Assembly: GCA_016787805.1 (NCBI GenBank)
Contig: JAEUTY010000016.1
Coordinates: 1-64,000 of the forward strand
Source: Flavobacterium sp.
Lineage (GTDB): Bacteria; Bacteroidota; Bacteroidia; Flavobacteriales; Flavobacteriaceae
Direction of reading: 5' to 3'
DNA: 64,000 nucleotides
The notes below the pieces were generated by a model. That model saw only the letters and a list, made by a program, of their open reading frames with translations. It was not told the DNA's origin and ran no database searches. The first letter of the stretch is position 1. Each line of letters opens with the position of its first letter. Positions 45,880 through 54,175 of this stretch are shown one piece after another. The position numbers were made by a program, and so were the translations under genes.

Positions 45880-46938
45880 CTAGCTTTTATTTTCTTTATT
45901 AAAATACACCAAATAATAGTACATCTGTTTCTCTTCGTCCCAACCTTTTTCTACAAATTTTTCGGCACTTTCAGGATTGATAAAATCGAGTTTGATTTGA
46001 ATATTTGTATCCAAATTAATCACGTTTTTAATCGAACGACGCGCATCAGTCACCGCAGCATTCGCAATCGGAAACGACGTTACATCTTCAATACTGTATT
46101 TTTCACCGCGATCGGCTTTGTAGCTTTTGAATTCCGGAATCAAATCAGGATTTTCCATCACATCATTCAAGAAAGCCGTTTCTTCAAATTCGTCGTTTTT
46201 GGCAAAATGATTCACCGCACGATTCATAAACATCACCTCTTGTTTTTTATCTTCGGCAGGAAAAACCACTTCTTTGGCAAACTCTTGACAGAATTTCAAG
46301 TATTTTTTGGTCATGAAATTTTCATCCTGAAAAGCATCTACCGAGAGAAAATGCTCCAACCAATAACGTGCGTCGTAACGGTTGCTATCCACAGTCAAAA
46401 TCTTATAACCTTCTTCTTTTTTGTAATTGAAAATGATGCAACCTTTGTCTAGCTTATTCAGGTTGATTCCTTCTTGCAAAATCATTTCCAAGTTGTTGTC
46501 TTTTTCTTCAAATTGCAAAAAGTCAGTGCGTAATTCGCTTTTAAAAACACCAACGGCATCCACTACATTATTATCAATCGAAATGTTGGTAAAATACGAA
46601 ACATACACTTCACCATTTTTGATGTGTGGATGATTCGATTGTTCAAATAAATGTTTGGTAATTTTCTTAGAAACCTCGTGAACGTTCGATGGATTCTGGA
46701 AAATCTCCGTTGCCAAATTGAACATATCGTTGTATTCCAAATCCACTTCGTGCGCAAATTGAAAGTAATTTTCTTCTTTTTCACGAAACGATTTAAAGAA
46801 ATATTCCTTCAATAAAGGCATAATTTCATCATTCAAAGCATACGGATTTTCAGAAAGAAAAATAGCTTCATTTCGGCTTTTATTTCCAACGCGGTGGATG
46901 GATAACGATTCGATGTGGGTGTTAAATAGGTTGATCAT
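45880..46938 (-). CDS. Nucleoid-associated protein (NdpA/YejK family)
   Basis: A 352-residue protein with the family's start NTHIESLSIHRVGNKSRNEA and internal FNLATEIFQNPSNVHEVSKK and LAKHLFEQSNHPHIK-type phrases (the last is written ITKHLFEQSNHPHIKNGEVY here). The C-terminal part has VTSFPIANAAVTDARRSIKN. Family members bind the nucleoid in proteobacteria; the flavobacterial role is unknown. The 203-nt spacer upstream is an 8-bp repeat array. Confidence 0.82.
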   Translation of the reverse strand: MINLFNTHIESLSIHRVGNKSRNEAIFLSENPYALNDEIMPLLKEYFFKSFREKEENYFQFAHEVDLEYNDMFNLATEIFQNPSNVHEVSKKITKHLFEQSNHPHIKNGEVYVSYFTNISIDNNVVDAVGVFKSELRTDFLQFEEKDNNLEMILQEGINLNKLDKGCIIFNYKKEEGYKILTVDSNRYDARYWLEHFLSVDAFQDENFMTKKYLKFCQEFAKEVVFPAEDKKQEVMFMNRAVNHFAKNDEFEETAFLNDVMENPDLIPEFKSYKADRGEKYSIEDVTSFPIANAAVTDARRSIKNVINLDTNIQIKLDFINPESAEKFVEKGWDEEKQMYYYLVYFNKENKS

Positions 46939-46947
46939 TTATAATGT

Positions 46948-47141
46948 GTCAATTTGTCAATTAGCCAATTGGTCAATTGAATTAATATTATTTTTTCTAG
47001 AAATTTTTAAAGTTGAAATCGCTTATTGCCACATCGACAAATTGCCTCATTGTCTCATTGGCACATTGTCTCATTGGCACATTGTCTCATTGGCACATTG
47101 TCACATTGACAAATTGTCTCATTGACAAATTGCCACATTGA
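46948..47141 (+). repeat. 8-bp short-tandem-repeat array (units like GTCTCATT, GGCACATT, GACAAATT)
   Basis: Starts with four AATTG-type units (GTCAATTT, GTCAATTA, GCCAATTG, GTCAATTG), then from ~47030 about a dozen 8-bp units that alternate GTCTCATT and GGCACATT and end GACAAATT, GCCACATT. It runs up to the end of the pRiA4b-like gene. Related to the array at 11831-11898 with opposite orientation relative to transcription. Confidence 0.8.
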
Positions 47142-47681
47142 CTAATTCCAATTCTCCTCAAAGCCGTAATCTTCAAAGCTATCATCGCCGCCAAACATAT
47201 CCAAATCGTCTTCGTCTAAGTCGTCTTCAAATTCGTTGTAAGCATCGTGATCGTCGTCGGCTTCAAATTGTTTTTCCATAGCTTCAGCAGGCATTTCGCC
47301 GTGTGTGAACAACAAGTTCGGGTAAACAACTCCAATTTCTTCTTGTTCAATAGCAGCCAATTCTACCAAAAAAGTCCACATGTTGATAAAATCGTAAACG
47401 TAAATGATTTTGGTGTTTTCTTCATTCAAAATATCGGACAATTCATAATCGCTCATAATGCGGTTTTCACCAGGAACATCGCCAGCGTCAAACATCGGAA
47501 TTTCATCTTCTTGATTCCAAGTGTCGTCACACGTATAAAATGACGCGACTTCCATTCCGTCAAAGCCAAAAGCGTTAACAATTGCATTGTGTAAATCCTC
47601 TAAAGTGTCCGTTTCTTGTATCGCAATGTCTCTAAAAACATCTTCTTCGGCATCAAGAATGACTCTGAATTTGTAAACCAT
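47142..47681 (-). CDS. Plasmid pRiA4b ORF-3-like (IS1096-TnpR-like) protein
   Basis: A 179-residue protein. The first ~90 residues have the family start YKFRVILDAEEDVFRDIAIQ, then TLEDLHNAIVNAFGFD and FYTCDDTW. The last ~45 residues are extremely acidic (Asp/Glu runs) with aromatic residues at the end (DSFEDYGFEENW). Family members are often found near mobile elements or restriction systems, but no transposase is seen here. Function unknown. The promoter box is at 47705-47712. Confidence 0.75.
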   Translation of the reverse strand: MVYKFRVILDAEEDVFRDIAIQETDTLEDLHNAIVNAFGFDGMEVASFYTCDDTWNQEDEIPMFDAGDVPGENRIMSDYELSDILNEENTKIIYVYDFINMWTFLVELAAIEQEEIGVVYPNLLFTHGEMPAEAMEKQFEADDDHDAYNEFEDDLDEDDLDMFGGDDSFEDYGFEENWN

Positions 47682-47704
47682 AACTCAAATTTTGATTAAG
47701 ACGC

Positions 47705-47712
47705 CAAAGGTA
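47705..47712 (-). promoter_or_regulatory. -7 promoter box (minus strand TACCTTTG)
   Basis: CAAAGGTA on the plus strand; 23 nt before the ATG of the pRiA4b-like gene. Confidence 0.5.
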
Positions 47713-47797
47713 AAATTTAATTGCGAATTACGAATTGCGAAATGCGAATTGTTGATAAGATTTTTTGAAGCGTTCATTGCGAATTTTTGAAGCAATC

Positions 47798-47932
47798 TCC
47801 CGCTTTCCATTCCAAGAAATTAGCGCTAAAAACTATTTTTCTACACCGCCAAAAAGCTTCTGCTGTCGCTTTTTGGCGCTAAGAAAAAATACGTTTTTAG
47901 CACCAATTTGCTTTCCATTTTAATCGGGGCTA
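47798..47932 (-). repeat. Full-length copy of the TAGCCCCGATT...GGAAAGCGGGA element with internal hairpin
   Basis: On the minus strand it starts TAGCCCCGATTAAAATGGAA, then a palindromic core (CGCCAAAAAGC / GCTTTTTGGCG, with outer arms GCTAAAAAC / GTTTTTAGC), and ends TGGAATGGAAAGCGGGA. The longest and most structured copy of five in the window. Confidence 0.75.
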
Positions 47933-47948
47933 GGCTGTAGTAGTACAA

Positions 47949-48401
47949 TTAAAACTTGGTCTTTTGAATCGTTTGATGAATTTCATTGACTTTCATCAAA
48001 GCGGCACTGCAATACCAAGGCGTGAGTTCGTATTCAAAAATTTTTCCTTTCACCGCAGGATCAGATTCTACTAAGGCTTTGGCTTCTTCTACTGTAGTTA
48101 CATTAAAAACAAATAGGCCTCGGTAATTTTTGTCGTTTTTCATAAATGGTCCAGCTACAGCCAATTTGCCTTCATTAGCTAAACGCTGAATGTTTTCCAT
48201 ATGACCTTTGAAATAGTCGTTGCGCTCTTTTTCGGTTGCTGTAGTATTCGAACCTGTTTTTAAGATGCAAAATACATATTGTTTCATTCCATAATCATCA
48301 GCTCCCAATGATTTGGCTAAATTTTCATCAAATTTGACTTCTTGTGAAACACCAAAGTTAAATCCCAAAAAGAGTAAGATAATCAAGTGTTTAGTACTCA
48401 T
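47949..48401 (-). CDS. Exported YciI-family protein
   Basis: A 150-residue protein from ATG 48401, where the signal peptide begins (KHLIILLFLGFNFGVSQ); longer starts lie upstream in leader. The YciI domain spans ~35-130: MKQYVFCILKTGSN, GHMENIQRLANEGKLAVAGP, then GLFVFNVTTVEEAKALVESD and the end YELTPWYCS. YciI-like domains are small dimeric ferredoxin-like folds without a settled reaction; export is unusual in general but common in Flavobacteriaceae annotations. Confidence 0.83.
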   Translation of the reverse strand: MSTKHLIILLFLGFNFGVSQEVKFDENLAKSLGADDYGMKQYVFCILKTGSNTTATEKERNDYFKGHMENIQRLANEGKLAVAGPFMKNDKNYRGLFVFNVTTVEEAKALVESDPAVKGKIFEYELTPWYCSAALMKVNEIHQTIQKTKF

Positions 48402-48420
48402 AATCGTTTGTTTTGTTTCC

Positions 48421-48428
48421 CAAAAATA
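48421..48428 (-). promoter_or_regulatory. -7 promoter box (minus strand TATTTTTG)
   Basis: CAAAAATA on the plus strand; 19 nt before the YciI ATG. Confidence 0.5.
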
Positions 48429-48541
48429 CAGTTTTAAATAAACCAACTTGCAATTCATCCGCAAAAATCTACAATTCGGTAACTATAAATTTTATAGTTT
48501 TATGGCTTGATGCAATTTTGCCGTATCAAACTTATACAATC

Positions 48542-50683
48542 ATGAAACCAATCTTTACATTAGCTGCATTACTAGTAACAACTCTTTTTTGGGCGCAAAC
48601 CAAAGTCACCGGAAAAGTAATCGACGAAAAAAACAATCCAATAATTGGAGCCAACGTATTTATCGAAGGTTCATACGATGGCGGTTCAACCAACGAAAAA
48701 GGCGAATTTCTTTTCACTACCGAAGAAAAAGGAAGCAAAATTTTAACGGTAAGTTTCTTGTCGTATGAAACGGCCAAAATTCCGGTTGATTTAGCCAATT
48801 ACGAATTCAAAACCATTAAGCTCAAAGATAACGTCAATATGCTTGACGCAGTTGTTATCAACGCCGGAACATTTGAAGCGGGCGATAAAGCCAAAGTTAC
48901 CGTTTTGAAACCATTAGATATTGTTACCACTGCAGGATCCAACGCTGATATTGTGGCAGCTTTGCAAACCTTACCAGGAACGCAAACAGTTGGTGAAAGC
49001 GGTCGCTTATTCGTTCGCGGTGGCGAAAGTGATGAAGCGCAAACTTATATTGACGGAATTCGAGTAGCACAACCGTATGGCTCAACGACGCAAAATTTGC
49101 CTACTCGTGGTCGATTTTCACCTTTTCTATTCAGCGGAATTTCGTTTTCAACTGGAGGTTATTCGGCTGAGTATGGAGAAGCATTATCAAGTGTTTTATT
49201 GTTGAATACCATCGATGAAATTGCCGAGGAGAAAACCGATATTTCTTTTATGACGGTAGGTTTAGGTTTGGCGAACTCTCAAAAATGGAAAAACAATTCC
49301 ATCAGCTTTAACACGGCTTACATTGATTTGGCGCCGTATCAATTGGTTGTTCCTCAAAATGTAGAATGGAACAGAGCTTTTCAATCGCTTTCGGGTGAAA
49401 CGGTTTATCGTCATAATTTTAAAGAAGGATTATTAAAAGTGTACGCTGCTTTTGACGCTTCTCGTTTTGATATCAACCAAGAAAGCATCAATACAGTTGA
49501 AAAAACACGTGTAGATTTGAACAACAATAATTTCTATTTGAATGCGTCGTACAAAGTTAATTTAATGCGCAAATGGCAATTTAGCACTGGTTTGAGTTAC
49601 GGTTATGGCGACAATAAAATTGGTTTGGGTTTGGATAAAATCAACAATACCGAGCACGCTTCGCATTTGAAAGTAAAAGCACGCAAATCGTTTTCCGACC
49701 GAATGAAATTGACTTTTGGCGCGGATTATTTCATTACGCAATTTGATGAAACTTTTAATGCCGATTTCAAGAGCCAATACGACGCGAATATTGCGGCGGG
49801 TTACACCGAATTGGATCTTTTTTTCTCTAAAAACTTTGCTGGAAAAGCAGGTTTGAGAGTGGCTCATAACGATTTGTTGAATGCAACTGCTGTTTCACCA
49901 AGAGCTTCTATTGCTTATAAAGTGAGTAAAGCGAGTCAGTTTTCGTTGGCTTATGGCGAATTTGAGCAAGCACCACGACAAGATTATTTGAAATACAATA
50001 CCAATTTTATCAATGAAAAGGCGTCGCATTATATCTTGAATTACCAATACAATAGCAATAAACGCACGTTTAGAAGTGAAATCTATTTTAAAGATTACAC
50101 CAATTTGGTAAAATACGACACAGCTGGAGCATTTTTCAATTCGAACTACTCGAACGACGGTTACGGTTATGCCAAAGGTTTGGATATTTTTTGGCGCGAC
50201 GGAAAAACCATCAAAAACTTAGAATACTGGATTTCGTATTCGTACATTGATACACAAAGAGATTACAAAAATTACGAAAGTAAAGTTACGCCGAGTTTTG
50301 TAGCCAATCATAATTTGTCGATTGTAACCAAGTATTGGATTGACGAATGGAAATCGCAAATTGGTTTTGCGCATTCGTTCAATTCAGGTCGACCTTATGA
50401 CAATCCGAATGAAGCAGCGTATATGAATGGAAAAACCAAAGCGTACAACAACTTGAGTTTCAATTGGGCGTATTTGCTTTCGCCACAAAAGATTCTCTAT
50501 TTTTCGGTGAATAATGTGTTGGGAACCCAAAATGTTTTTGGTTATGAATATGCAAATTCGCCAGACAGCAATGGTGTTTTTAACCGAAGAGAAATTACAC
50601 CAACGGCCGATCGATTCTTCTTTTTAGGATTCTTTTGGACAATTAGTGAGAATAAGAAAGACAATCAGTTGAATAATTTGTAA
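48542..50683 (+). CDS. TonB-dependent outer membrane receptor with carboxypeptidase-like regulatory domain
   Basis: A 713-residue protein from ATG 48542, where the signal peptide (MKPIFTLAALLVTTLFWAQ) begins; a longer frame upstream has no signal. Residues ~20-100 are the CarboxypepD_reg domain (VTGKVIDEKNNPIIGANVFI). The plug domain follows, with ALQTLPGTQTVGESGRLFV and RGGESDEAQTYIDG. The beta barrel ends ADRFFFLGFFWTIS and is closed by a short tail. It lacks a neighbouring SusD, so it is not a classical polysaccharide-utilisation pair. The substrate is unknown. Confidence 0.88.
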   Translation: MKPIFTLAALLVTTLFWAQTKVTGKVIDEKNNPIIGANVFIEGSYDGGSTNEKGEFLFTTEEKGSKILTVSFLSYETAKIPVDLANYEFKTIKLKDNVNMLDAVVINAGTFEAGDKAKVTVLKPLDIVTTAGSNADIVAALQTLPGTQTVGESGRLFVRGGESDEAQTYIDGIRVAQPYGSTTQNLPTRGRFSPFLFSGISFSTGGYSAEYGEALSSVLLLNTIDEIAEEKTDISFMTVGLGLANSQKWKNNSISFNTAYIDLAPYQLVVPQNVEWNRAFQSLSGETVYRHNFKEGLLKVYAAFDASRFDINQESINTVEKTRVDLNNNNFYLNASYKVNLMRKWQFSTGLSYGYGDNKIGLGLDKINNTEHASHLKVKARKSFSDRMKLTFGADYFITQFDETFNADFKSQYDANIAAGYTELDLFFSKNFAGKAGLRVAHNDLLNATAVSPRASIAYKVSKASQFSLAYGEFEQAPRQDYLKYNTNFINEKASHYILNYQYNSNKRTFRSEIYFKDYTNLVKYDTAGAFFNSNYSNDGYGYAKGLDIFWRDGKTIKNLEYWISYSYIDTQRDYKNYESKVTPSFVANHNLSIVTKYWIDEWKSQIGFAHSFNSGRPYDNPNEAAYMNGKTKAYNNLSFNWAYLLSPQKILYFSVNNVLGTQNVFGYEYANSPDSNGVFNRREITPTADRFFFLGFFWTISENKKDNQLNNL

Positions 50684-50770
50684 GAATAGAAGAAAGAAGA
50701 AAGAGGCAAGAGGCAAGAGTAGGAATCTTAGAGGACTGGAAAATCGTAATGAAATACGAAATAGCTAGAT

Positions 50771-50815
50771 TAGCCCCGATTGGAGGAAATGCCGAGCATG
50801 ACGGAAAGCGGGACG
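50771..50815 (+). repeat. Short copy of the TAGCCCCGATTG...GGAAAGCGGGA element
   Basis: TAGCCCCGATTGGAGGAAAT then GCCGAGCATGACGGAAAGCG and GGACGAG. Both ends match the long copy at 47798-47932, but the core is nearly gone. It lies in the 306-nt gene-free gap 50684-50989, which also carries AAAGAGGCAAGA-type phrases at its start. Confidence 0.75.
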
Positions 50816-50989
50816 AGTGTTGATTGAAAAAGAAAGACGACTGCTTCTAATTTTTATCAAAAATTTAAAACAACAATTCATCCTCAAAAAACGACAGTTC
50901 AGTCAGAATTAGTTTTATAAGAAGTACAACTGACCGAAATTTGTCTCATCAAACTAGAAGAAATTTTAACACTATTAAATCAAAAAATT

Positions 50990-51610
50990 ATGAAAACAAT
51001 TATTACAGTAATCGCATTTATTATTACCAATTTAGTTTCGGCTCAAGGCCAATTTGAACAAGGAATGGGTAAAGCCTTCGGATTGTGGGGAGAAGGAAAA
51101 TCGGCAGAAGCTTCGGCTTTGTTTGAACGAATCGCTTCGGCAGAAAAAAACAACTGGTTACCAAACTATTATGTCGCATTAGTAAATACTACGGACGCGT
51201 TTGACCCAAAAAATAAAGCGAACATTCCAGCTTTATTGGACAAAGCACAAAAAGCGTTGGATGAGGCAGCAATGATTAGTTCAGACAATGCAGAAATTAT
51301 GGTATTGCAAGCTTTGATTTACACCGCTTGGTTGGTTCAAGATCCAATGACTAATGGAATGAAGTATTCGGCATTGGCGATGAAAGAATATGAAAAAGCC
51401 TTGGCGATTGCGCCGAATAATCCTAGAGCTGTTTTTGGTAAAGCTGAATTTGAAATGGGTGGCGCTAAATATTGGGGAACGGACACAAAACCCATGTGTG
51501 AGCAAATTGCAAAATCAATCGAATTGTTTGCTAATTTCAAACCAGAATCAGAATTTCACCCAAAATGGGGATTGGATAGAGCACAAGAAACCTTGAAAAC
51601 GTGTAAATAA
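50990..51610 (+). CDS. Exported TPR-like protein
   Basis: A 206-residue protein with a signal peptide (MKTIITVIAFIITNLVSAQ). The mature part is helical with TPR-like phrases: ASALFERIASAEKNNWLPNY, ALDEAAMISSDNAEIMVLQA, and YEKALAIAPNNPRAVFGKAE. TPR proteins form protein-binding scaffolds. It is 158 nt upstream of the sensor kinase gene. A role is unknown. Confidence 0.75.
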   Translation: MKTIITVIAFIITNLVSAQGQFEQGMGKAFGLWGEGKSAEASALFERIASAEKNNWLPNYYVALVNTTDAFDPKNKANIPALLDKAQKALDEAAMISSDNAEIMVLQALIYTAWLVQDPMTNGMKYSALAMKEYEKALAIAPNNPRAVFGKAEFEMGGAKYWGTDTKPMCEQIAKSIELFANFKPESEFHPKWGLDRAQETLKTCK

Positions 51611-51767
51611 AATTTGTAACTTTAAATCATAAAGTGAGGCAAGCAACTGTTCGACTGTTATTTAAAAATGGAATTAAAACAATTGTTGTGTTTTATGTTT
51701 TCTATACTCTTTTTAAAATGATTAGTTTTTCTCAGTTAACCCATAATTAACCGATAAACAAAACCAA

Positions 51768-53105
51768 ATGAACAAGTACATCAAAGACTTACCAAAAGCT
51801 TTATTTATCTCTTTCGCTATATTTTTAGTATTGATTGTGCTAAATTTAATTTCAGGTTATCAATTGAAGTTAGATTACGAATTGTGGAGTCGATTTTTGT
51901 ACACGATGTTGTACGGAGTTTGTTTGTACTACGCTAATGGATTCGTTTTTGATTATTTAGATTCGTTTTTTAAAGATAACCGATTTCCACCGCGTAGATT
52001 GATTATTGGTTCTTTGGCTTCCTTTGTTGTATCGATTGTAGTGATTTTTTTGCTTCGTGTTTTTGAAGATGTAATTATTGAAAACCAGCCATTTGAAGTT
52101 TTTTTGAACAATGAGAAACCATCCAATTATGTGGTTGCCATTGTCATCACATTTGTAGTAACGTTAGCGTTACATGCTTTTCATTTTTACAAAGCTTATC
52201 AAGAAAATAGAGTTAAAGAGCAGAAAATTATTGCAGGAACCGCTTCAGCCAAATTTGAAAGTTTAAAAAACCAAATTGATCCACATTTTTTGTTCAATAG
52301 TTTAAATGTGTTGAGTTCATTAATTGAGGAAAATCCAGATAATGCGCAACGATTTACTACTTCTTTGTCTAAAATTTACCGCTATGTTTTAGAACAAAAA
52401 GACAAAGAATTGGTTACAGTTCAGGAAGAATTAAACTTTGCCAAAACGTACATGAATTTGTTGAAAATGCGCTTTGAAAACAGCATCACATTCGAATTGC
52501 CCGAAAATTTTGAGAATTCAGAAGCCAAAGTGGTACCACTTTCATTGCAATTATTGTTGGAAAACACCATCAAACACAACGTGGTTAGCGAACAAAAGCC
52601 ATTACACATTAAAATTTTTATCAAAGACAATTACTTAATTGTTCAAAACGATTTACAGAAAAAAGAAGTTTTACAAGATCGAAAAGGAGTTGGATTGCAA
52701 AACATTATCAGTCGCTATGCGATTTTAACGAATCGTAAAGTTTTGATTGAACATACCGAAAAAACATTTGCAGTGCATTTACCAATTTTAACCAAACAAG
52801 TCAATATTATGGAAACAACATACAGTTCAAACGAAAATACAGCTTATTTCAGAGCCAAGAAAAGGGTAGAAGAGCTCAAAGGATTTTACGGCAATTTAAT
52901 ATCGTATTGCTGCGTTATTCCGATTCTGATTTTTATCAATTTTAGATTTTCACCACAATTTCACTGGTTTTGGTTTTCAGCTGCAGGATGGGGATTCGGA
53001 TTAATTATGCACGCGTTCAAAGTATTTGGCTATAGTTCCAATTGGGAAGAACGCAAAATCAAAGAGATTTTAGGGAAAGATAGAAACACTAAATCATGGA
53101 AATAA
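51768..53105 (+). CDS. LytS-type histidine kinase with C-terminal 2TM domain
   Basis: A 445-residue protein. Residues ~10-140 hold about four membrane helices. A His_kinase region follows (KNQIDPHFLFNSLNVLSSLI is the conserved kinase helix with the phosphoacceptor-like His, then LQLLLENTIKHNVV and GVGLQNIISRY). From ~355 to 445 there is an added 2TM domain (RAKKRVEELKGFYGNLIS ... WGFGLIMHAFKVF ... NWEERKIKEIL). The fusion at the C-terminus is notable. The three next genes encode the same 2TM domain alone and the fifth is the LytTR regulator. Confidence 0.9.
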   Translation: MNKYIKDLPKALFISFAIFLVLIVLNLISGYQLKLDYELWSRFLYTMLYGVCLYYANGFVFDYLDSFFKDNRFPPRRLIIGSLASFVVSIVVIFLLRVFEDVIIENQPFEVFLNNEKPSNYVVAIVITFVVTLALHAFHFYKAYQENRVKEQKIIAGTASAKFESLKNQIDPHFLFNSLNVLSSLIEENPDNAQRFTTSLSKIYRYVLEQKDKELVTVQEELNFAKTYMNLLKMRFENSITFELPENFENSEAKVVPLSLQLLLENTIKHNVVSEQKPLHIKIFIKDNYLIVQNDLQKKEVLQDRKGVGLQNIISRYAILTNRKVLIEHTEKTFAVHLPILTKQVNIMETTYSSNENTAYFRAKKRVEELKGFYGNLISYCCVIPILIFINFRFSPQFHWFWFSAAGWGFGLIMHAFKVFGYSSNWEERKIKEILGKDRNTKSWK

Positions 53106-53434
53106 TGGCAACAAATGATTATACTACGATTGAGGAAAAAGAATTACTCGAACTGGCTAAAAAGCGCGTAAAAAAAATCAAAGATTTCTATATTCACTTG
53201 TTTATTTACGCCATTGGAGTGACAGTTTTTGTACTGAAAACGTATTTTGGTGTTCCGTTTAATTTTATACCTGTTCGCTATATCAATTGGTTTGTGATGT
53301 CAGTTTGGACTTTTTTCTTGGTCGTTCAAGCAGTGCAACTTTTCTTTAATGAAGTAGTTTTTGGCAAAAAATGGGAACAAAAGAAGATTCAAAATTTTAT
53401 TGAAAAAGATAGTAATAAAAAAACTTGGGAATAA
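53105..53434 (+). CDS. 2TM-domain protein (first free copy)
   Basis: A 109-residue protein starting at ATG 53105, which overlaps the TAA of the kinase gene (TAATG); an in-frame ATG at 53096 is also possible. It has two membrane helices (HLFIYAIGVTVFVL and INWFVMSVWTFFLVVQ). The start KRVKKIKDFYIHL and the end WEQKKIQNFIEKDSNKKTW follow the 2TM pattern also seen in the kinase tail. Most likely a membrane partner of the kinase. Confidence 0.82.
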   Translation: MATNDYTTIEEKELLELAKKRVKKIKDFYIHLFIYAIGVTVFVLKTYFGVPFNFIPVRYINWFVMSVWTFFLVVQAVQLFFNEVVFGKKWEQKKIQNFIEKDSNKKTWE

Positions 53435-53435
53435 T

Positions 53436-53741
53436 ATGGAAATCATTAATAACGAAGAAGAACGCTATTATCAAGCCAAAAAACAAGTAGAAGAAATCAA
53501 AGGCTTTTACGGACATTTGATTTCTTTTGTAATTGTAAATATTGGCTTATTGGTACTAAACTTACTAACATCTCCAAAACATTTGTGGTTTTTTTGGCCA
53601 ATGTTGGGTTGGGGAATCGGATTGTTTTTTCACGGTATAAAAGTATTCAACTTTTCGCCCTTTTTTAATAAAGAATGGGAAGAACGAAAAATCAGAGAAT
53701 ATATGGAAAGAGAAAATCAATCAAAAAATAAATGGGATTAA
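53436..53741 (+). CDS. 2TM-domain protein (second free copy)
   Basis: A 101-residue protein from ATG 53436, 1 nt after the previous stop. AKKQVEEIKGFYGHLISFVI and MLGWGIGLFFHGIKVF are the two membrane segments, followed by EWEERKIREYMERENQSKNK. It is the copy most like the kinase tail. The role is inferred from context. Confidence 0.82.
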   Translation: MEIINNEEERYYQAKKQVEEIKGFYGHLISFVIVNIGLLVLNLLTSPKHLWFFWPMLGWGIGLFFHGIKVFNFSPFFNKEWEERKIREYMERENQSKNKWD

Positions 53742-53757
53742 TTAAAATTGAACAATC

Positions 53758-54093
53758 ATGAGAAGAAGAGAACGTTACCAAATGTATGATAGTTTAAAAG
53801 AAGAAGGAGTTTCTACTGATGAGTACCACATGGCTTACAAGCGAATGAAACGCATTAAAGGATTTTATGTGCATCTTTTGGTTTATATTCTAGTCAATGC
53901 TTTTTTGATTTTTAATCAATGTTATGAAAGTGAAAGTTTAGCACCATTGGCAAATTTGAAAACCTATTCGGTATTATTTTTCTGGGGAATAGGTTTGGTA
54001 GCGCACGGATTTTCTGTCTTTGGACGCGAATTATTTTTTGGAACTGATTGGGAAGAAAAGAAAATCAGAGAATTTATGGGAAAAGAAAAGTAG
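53758..54093 (+). CDS. 2TM-domain protein (third free copy)
   Basis: A 111-residue protein with a 25-residue N-terminal Arg/Glu-rich segment (RRRERYQMYDSLKEEG) before the 2TM domain (AYKRMKRIKGFYVHLLVYIL, then FFWGIGLVAHGFSVF, then DWEEKKIREFMGKEK). It ends the set before the LytTR gene. Confidence 0.82.
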   Translation: MRRRERYQMYDSLKEEGVSTDEYHMAYKRMKRIKGFYVHLLVYILVNAFLIFNQCYESESLAPLANLKTYSVLFFWGIGLVAHGFSVFGRELFFGTDWEEKKIREFMGKEK

Positions 54094-54109
54094 TTGTTAG
54101 TCGCAGTCA

Positions 54110-54175
54110 CAGTATTCGGTGTCCGATAATCTTACAGTCTTACCATCCAACAATCTAATAATCTAACAATCAACT
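54110..54175 (+). repeat. Short-period spacer repeat, phrase TCTAATAATCTAACAATC
   Basis: CCGATAATCTTACAGTCTTA, CCATCCAACAATCTAATAAT and CTAACAATC make ~10-nt near repeats of an (ACA)ATCTxA phrase. Related phrases (GACTGTAAGACTATAGGATT) lie near 45206-45236 and 45780-45820. Confidence 0.5.

Noticed and set aside
46948-47141. Possible CRISPR array because of regular short repeats
   Set aside because: Units are only 8 bp, directly adjacent, degenerate and without unique spacers; no cas genes nearby.
47142-47681. A mobile element suggested by the IS1096/pRiA4b-like protein
   Set aside because: No transposase, terminal inverted repeats or target-site duplication is seen around it.
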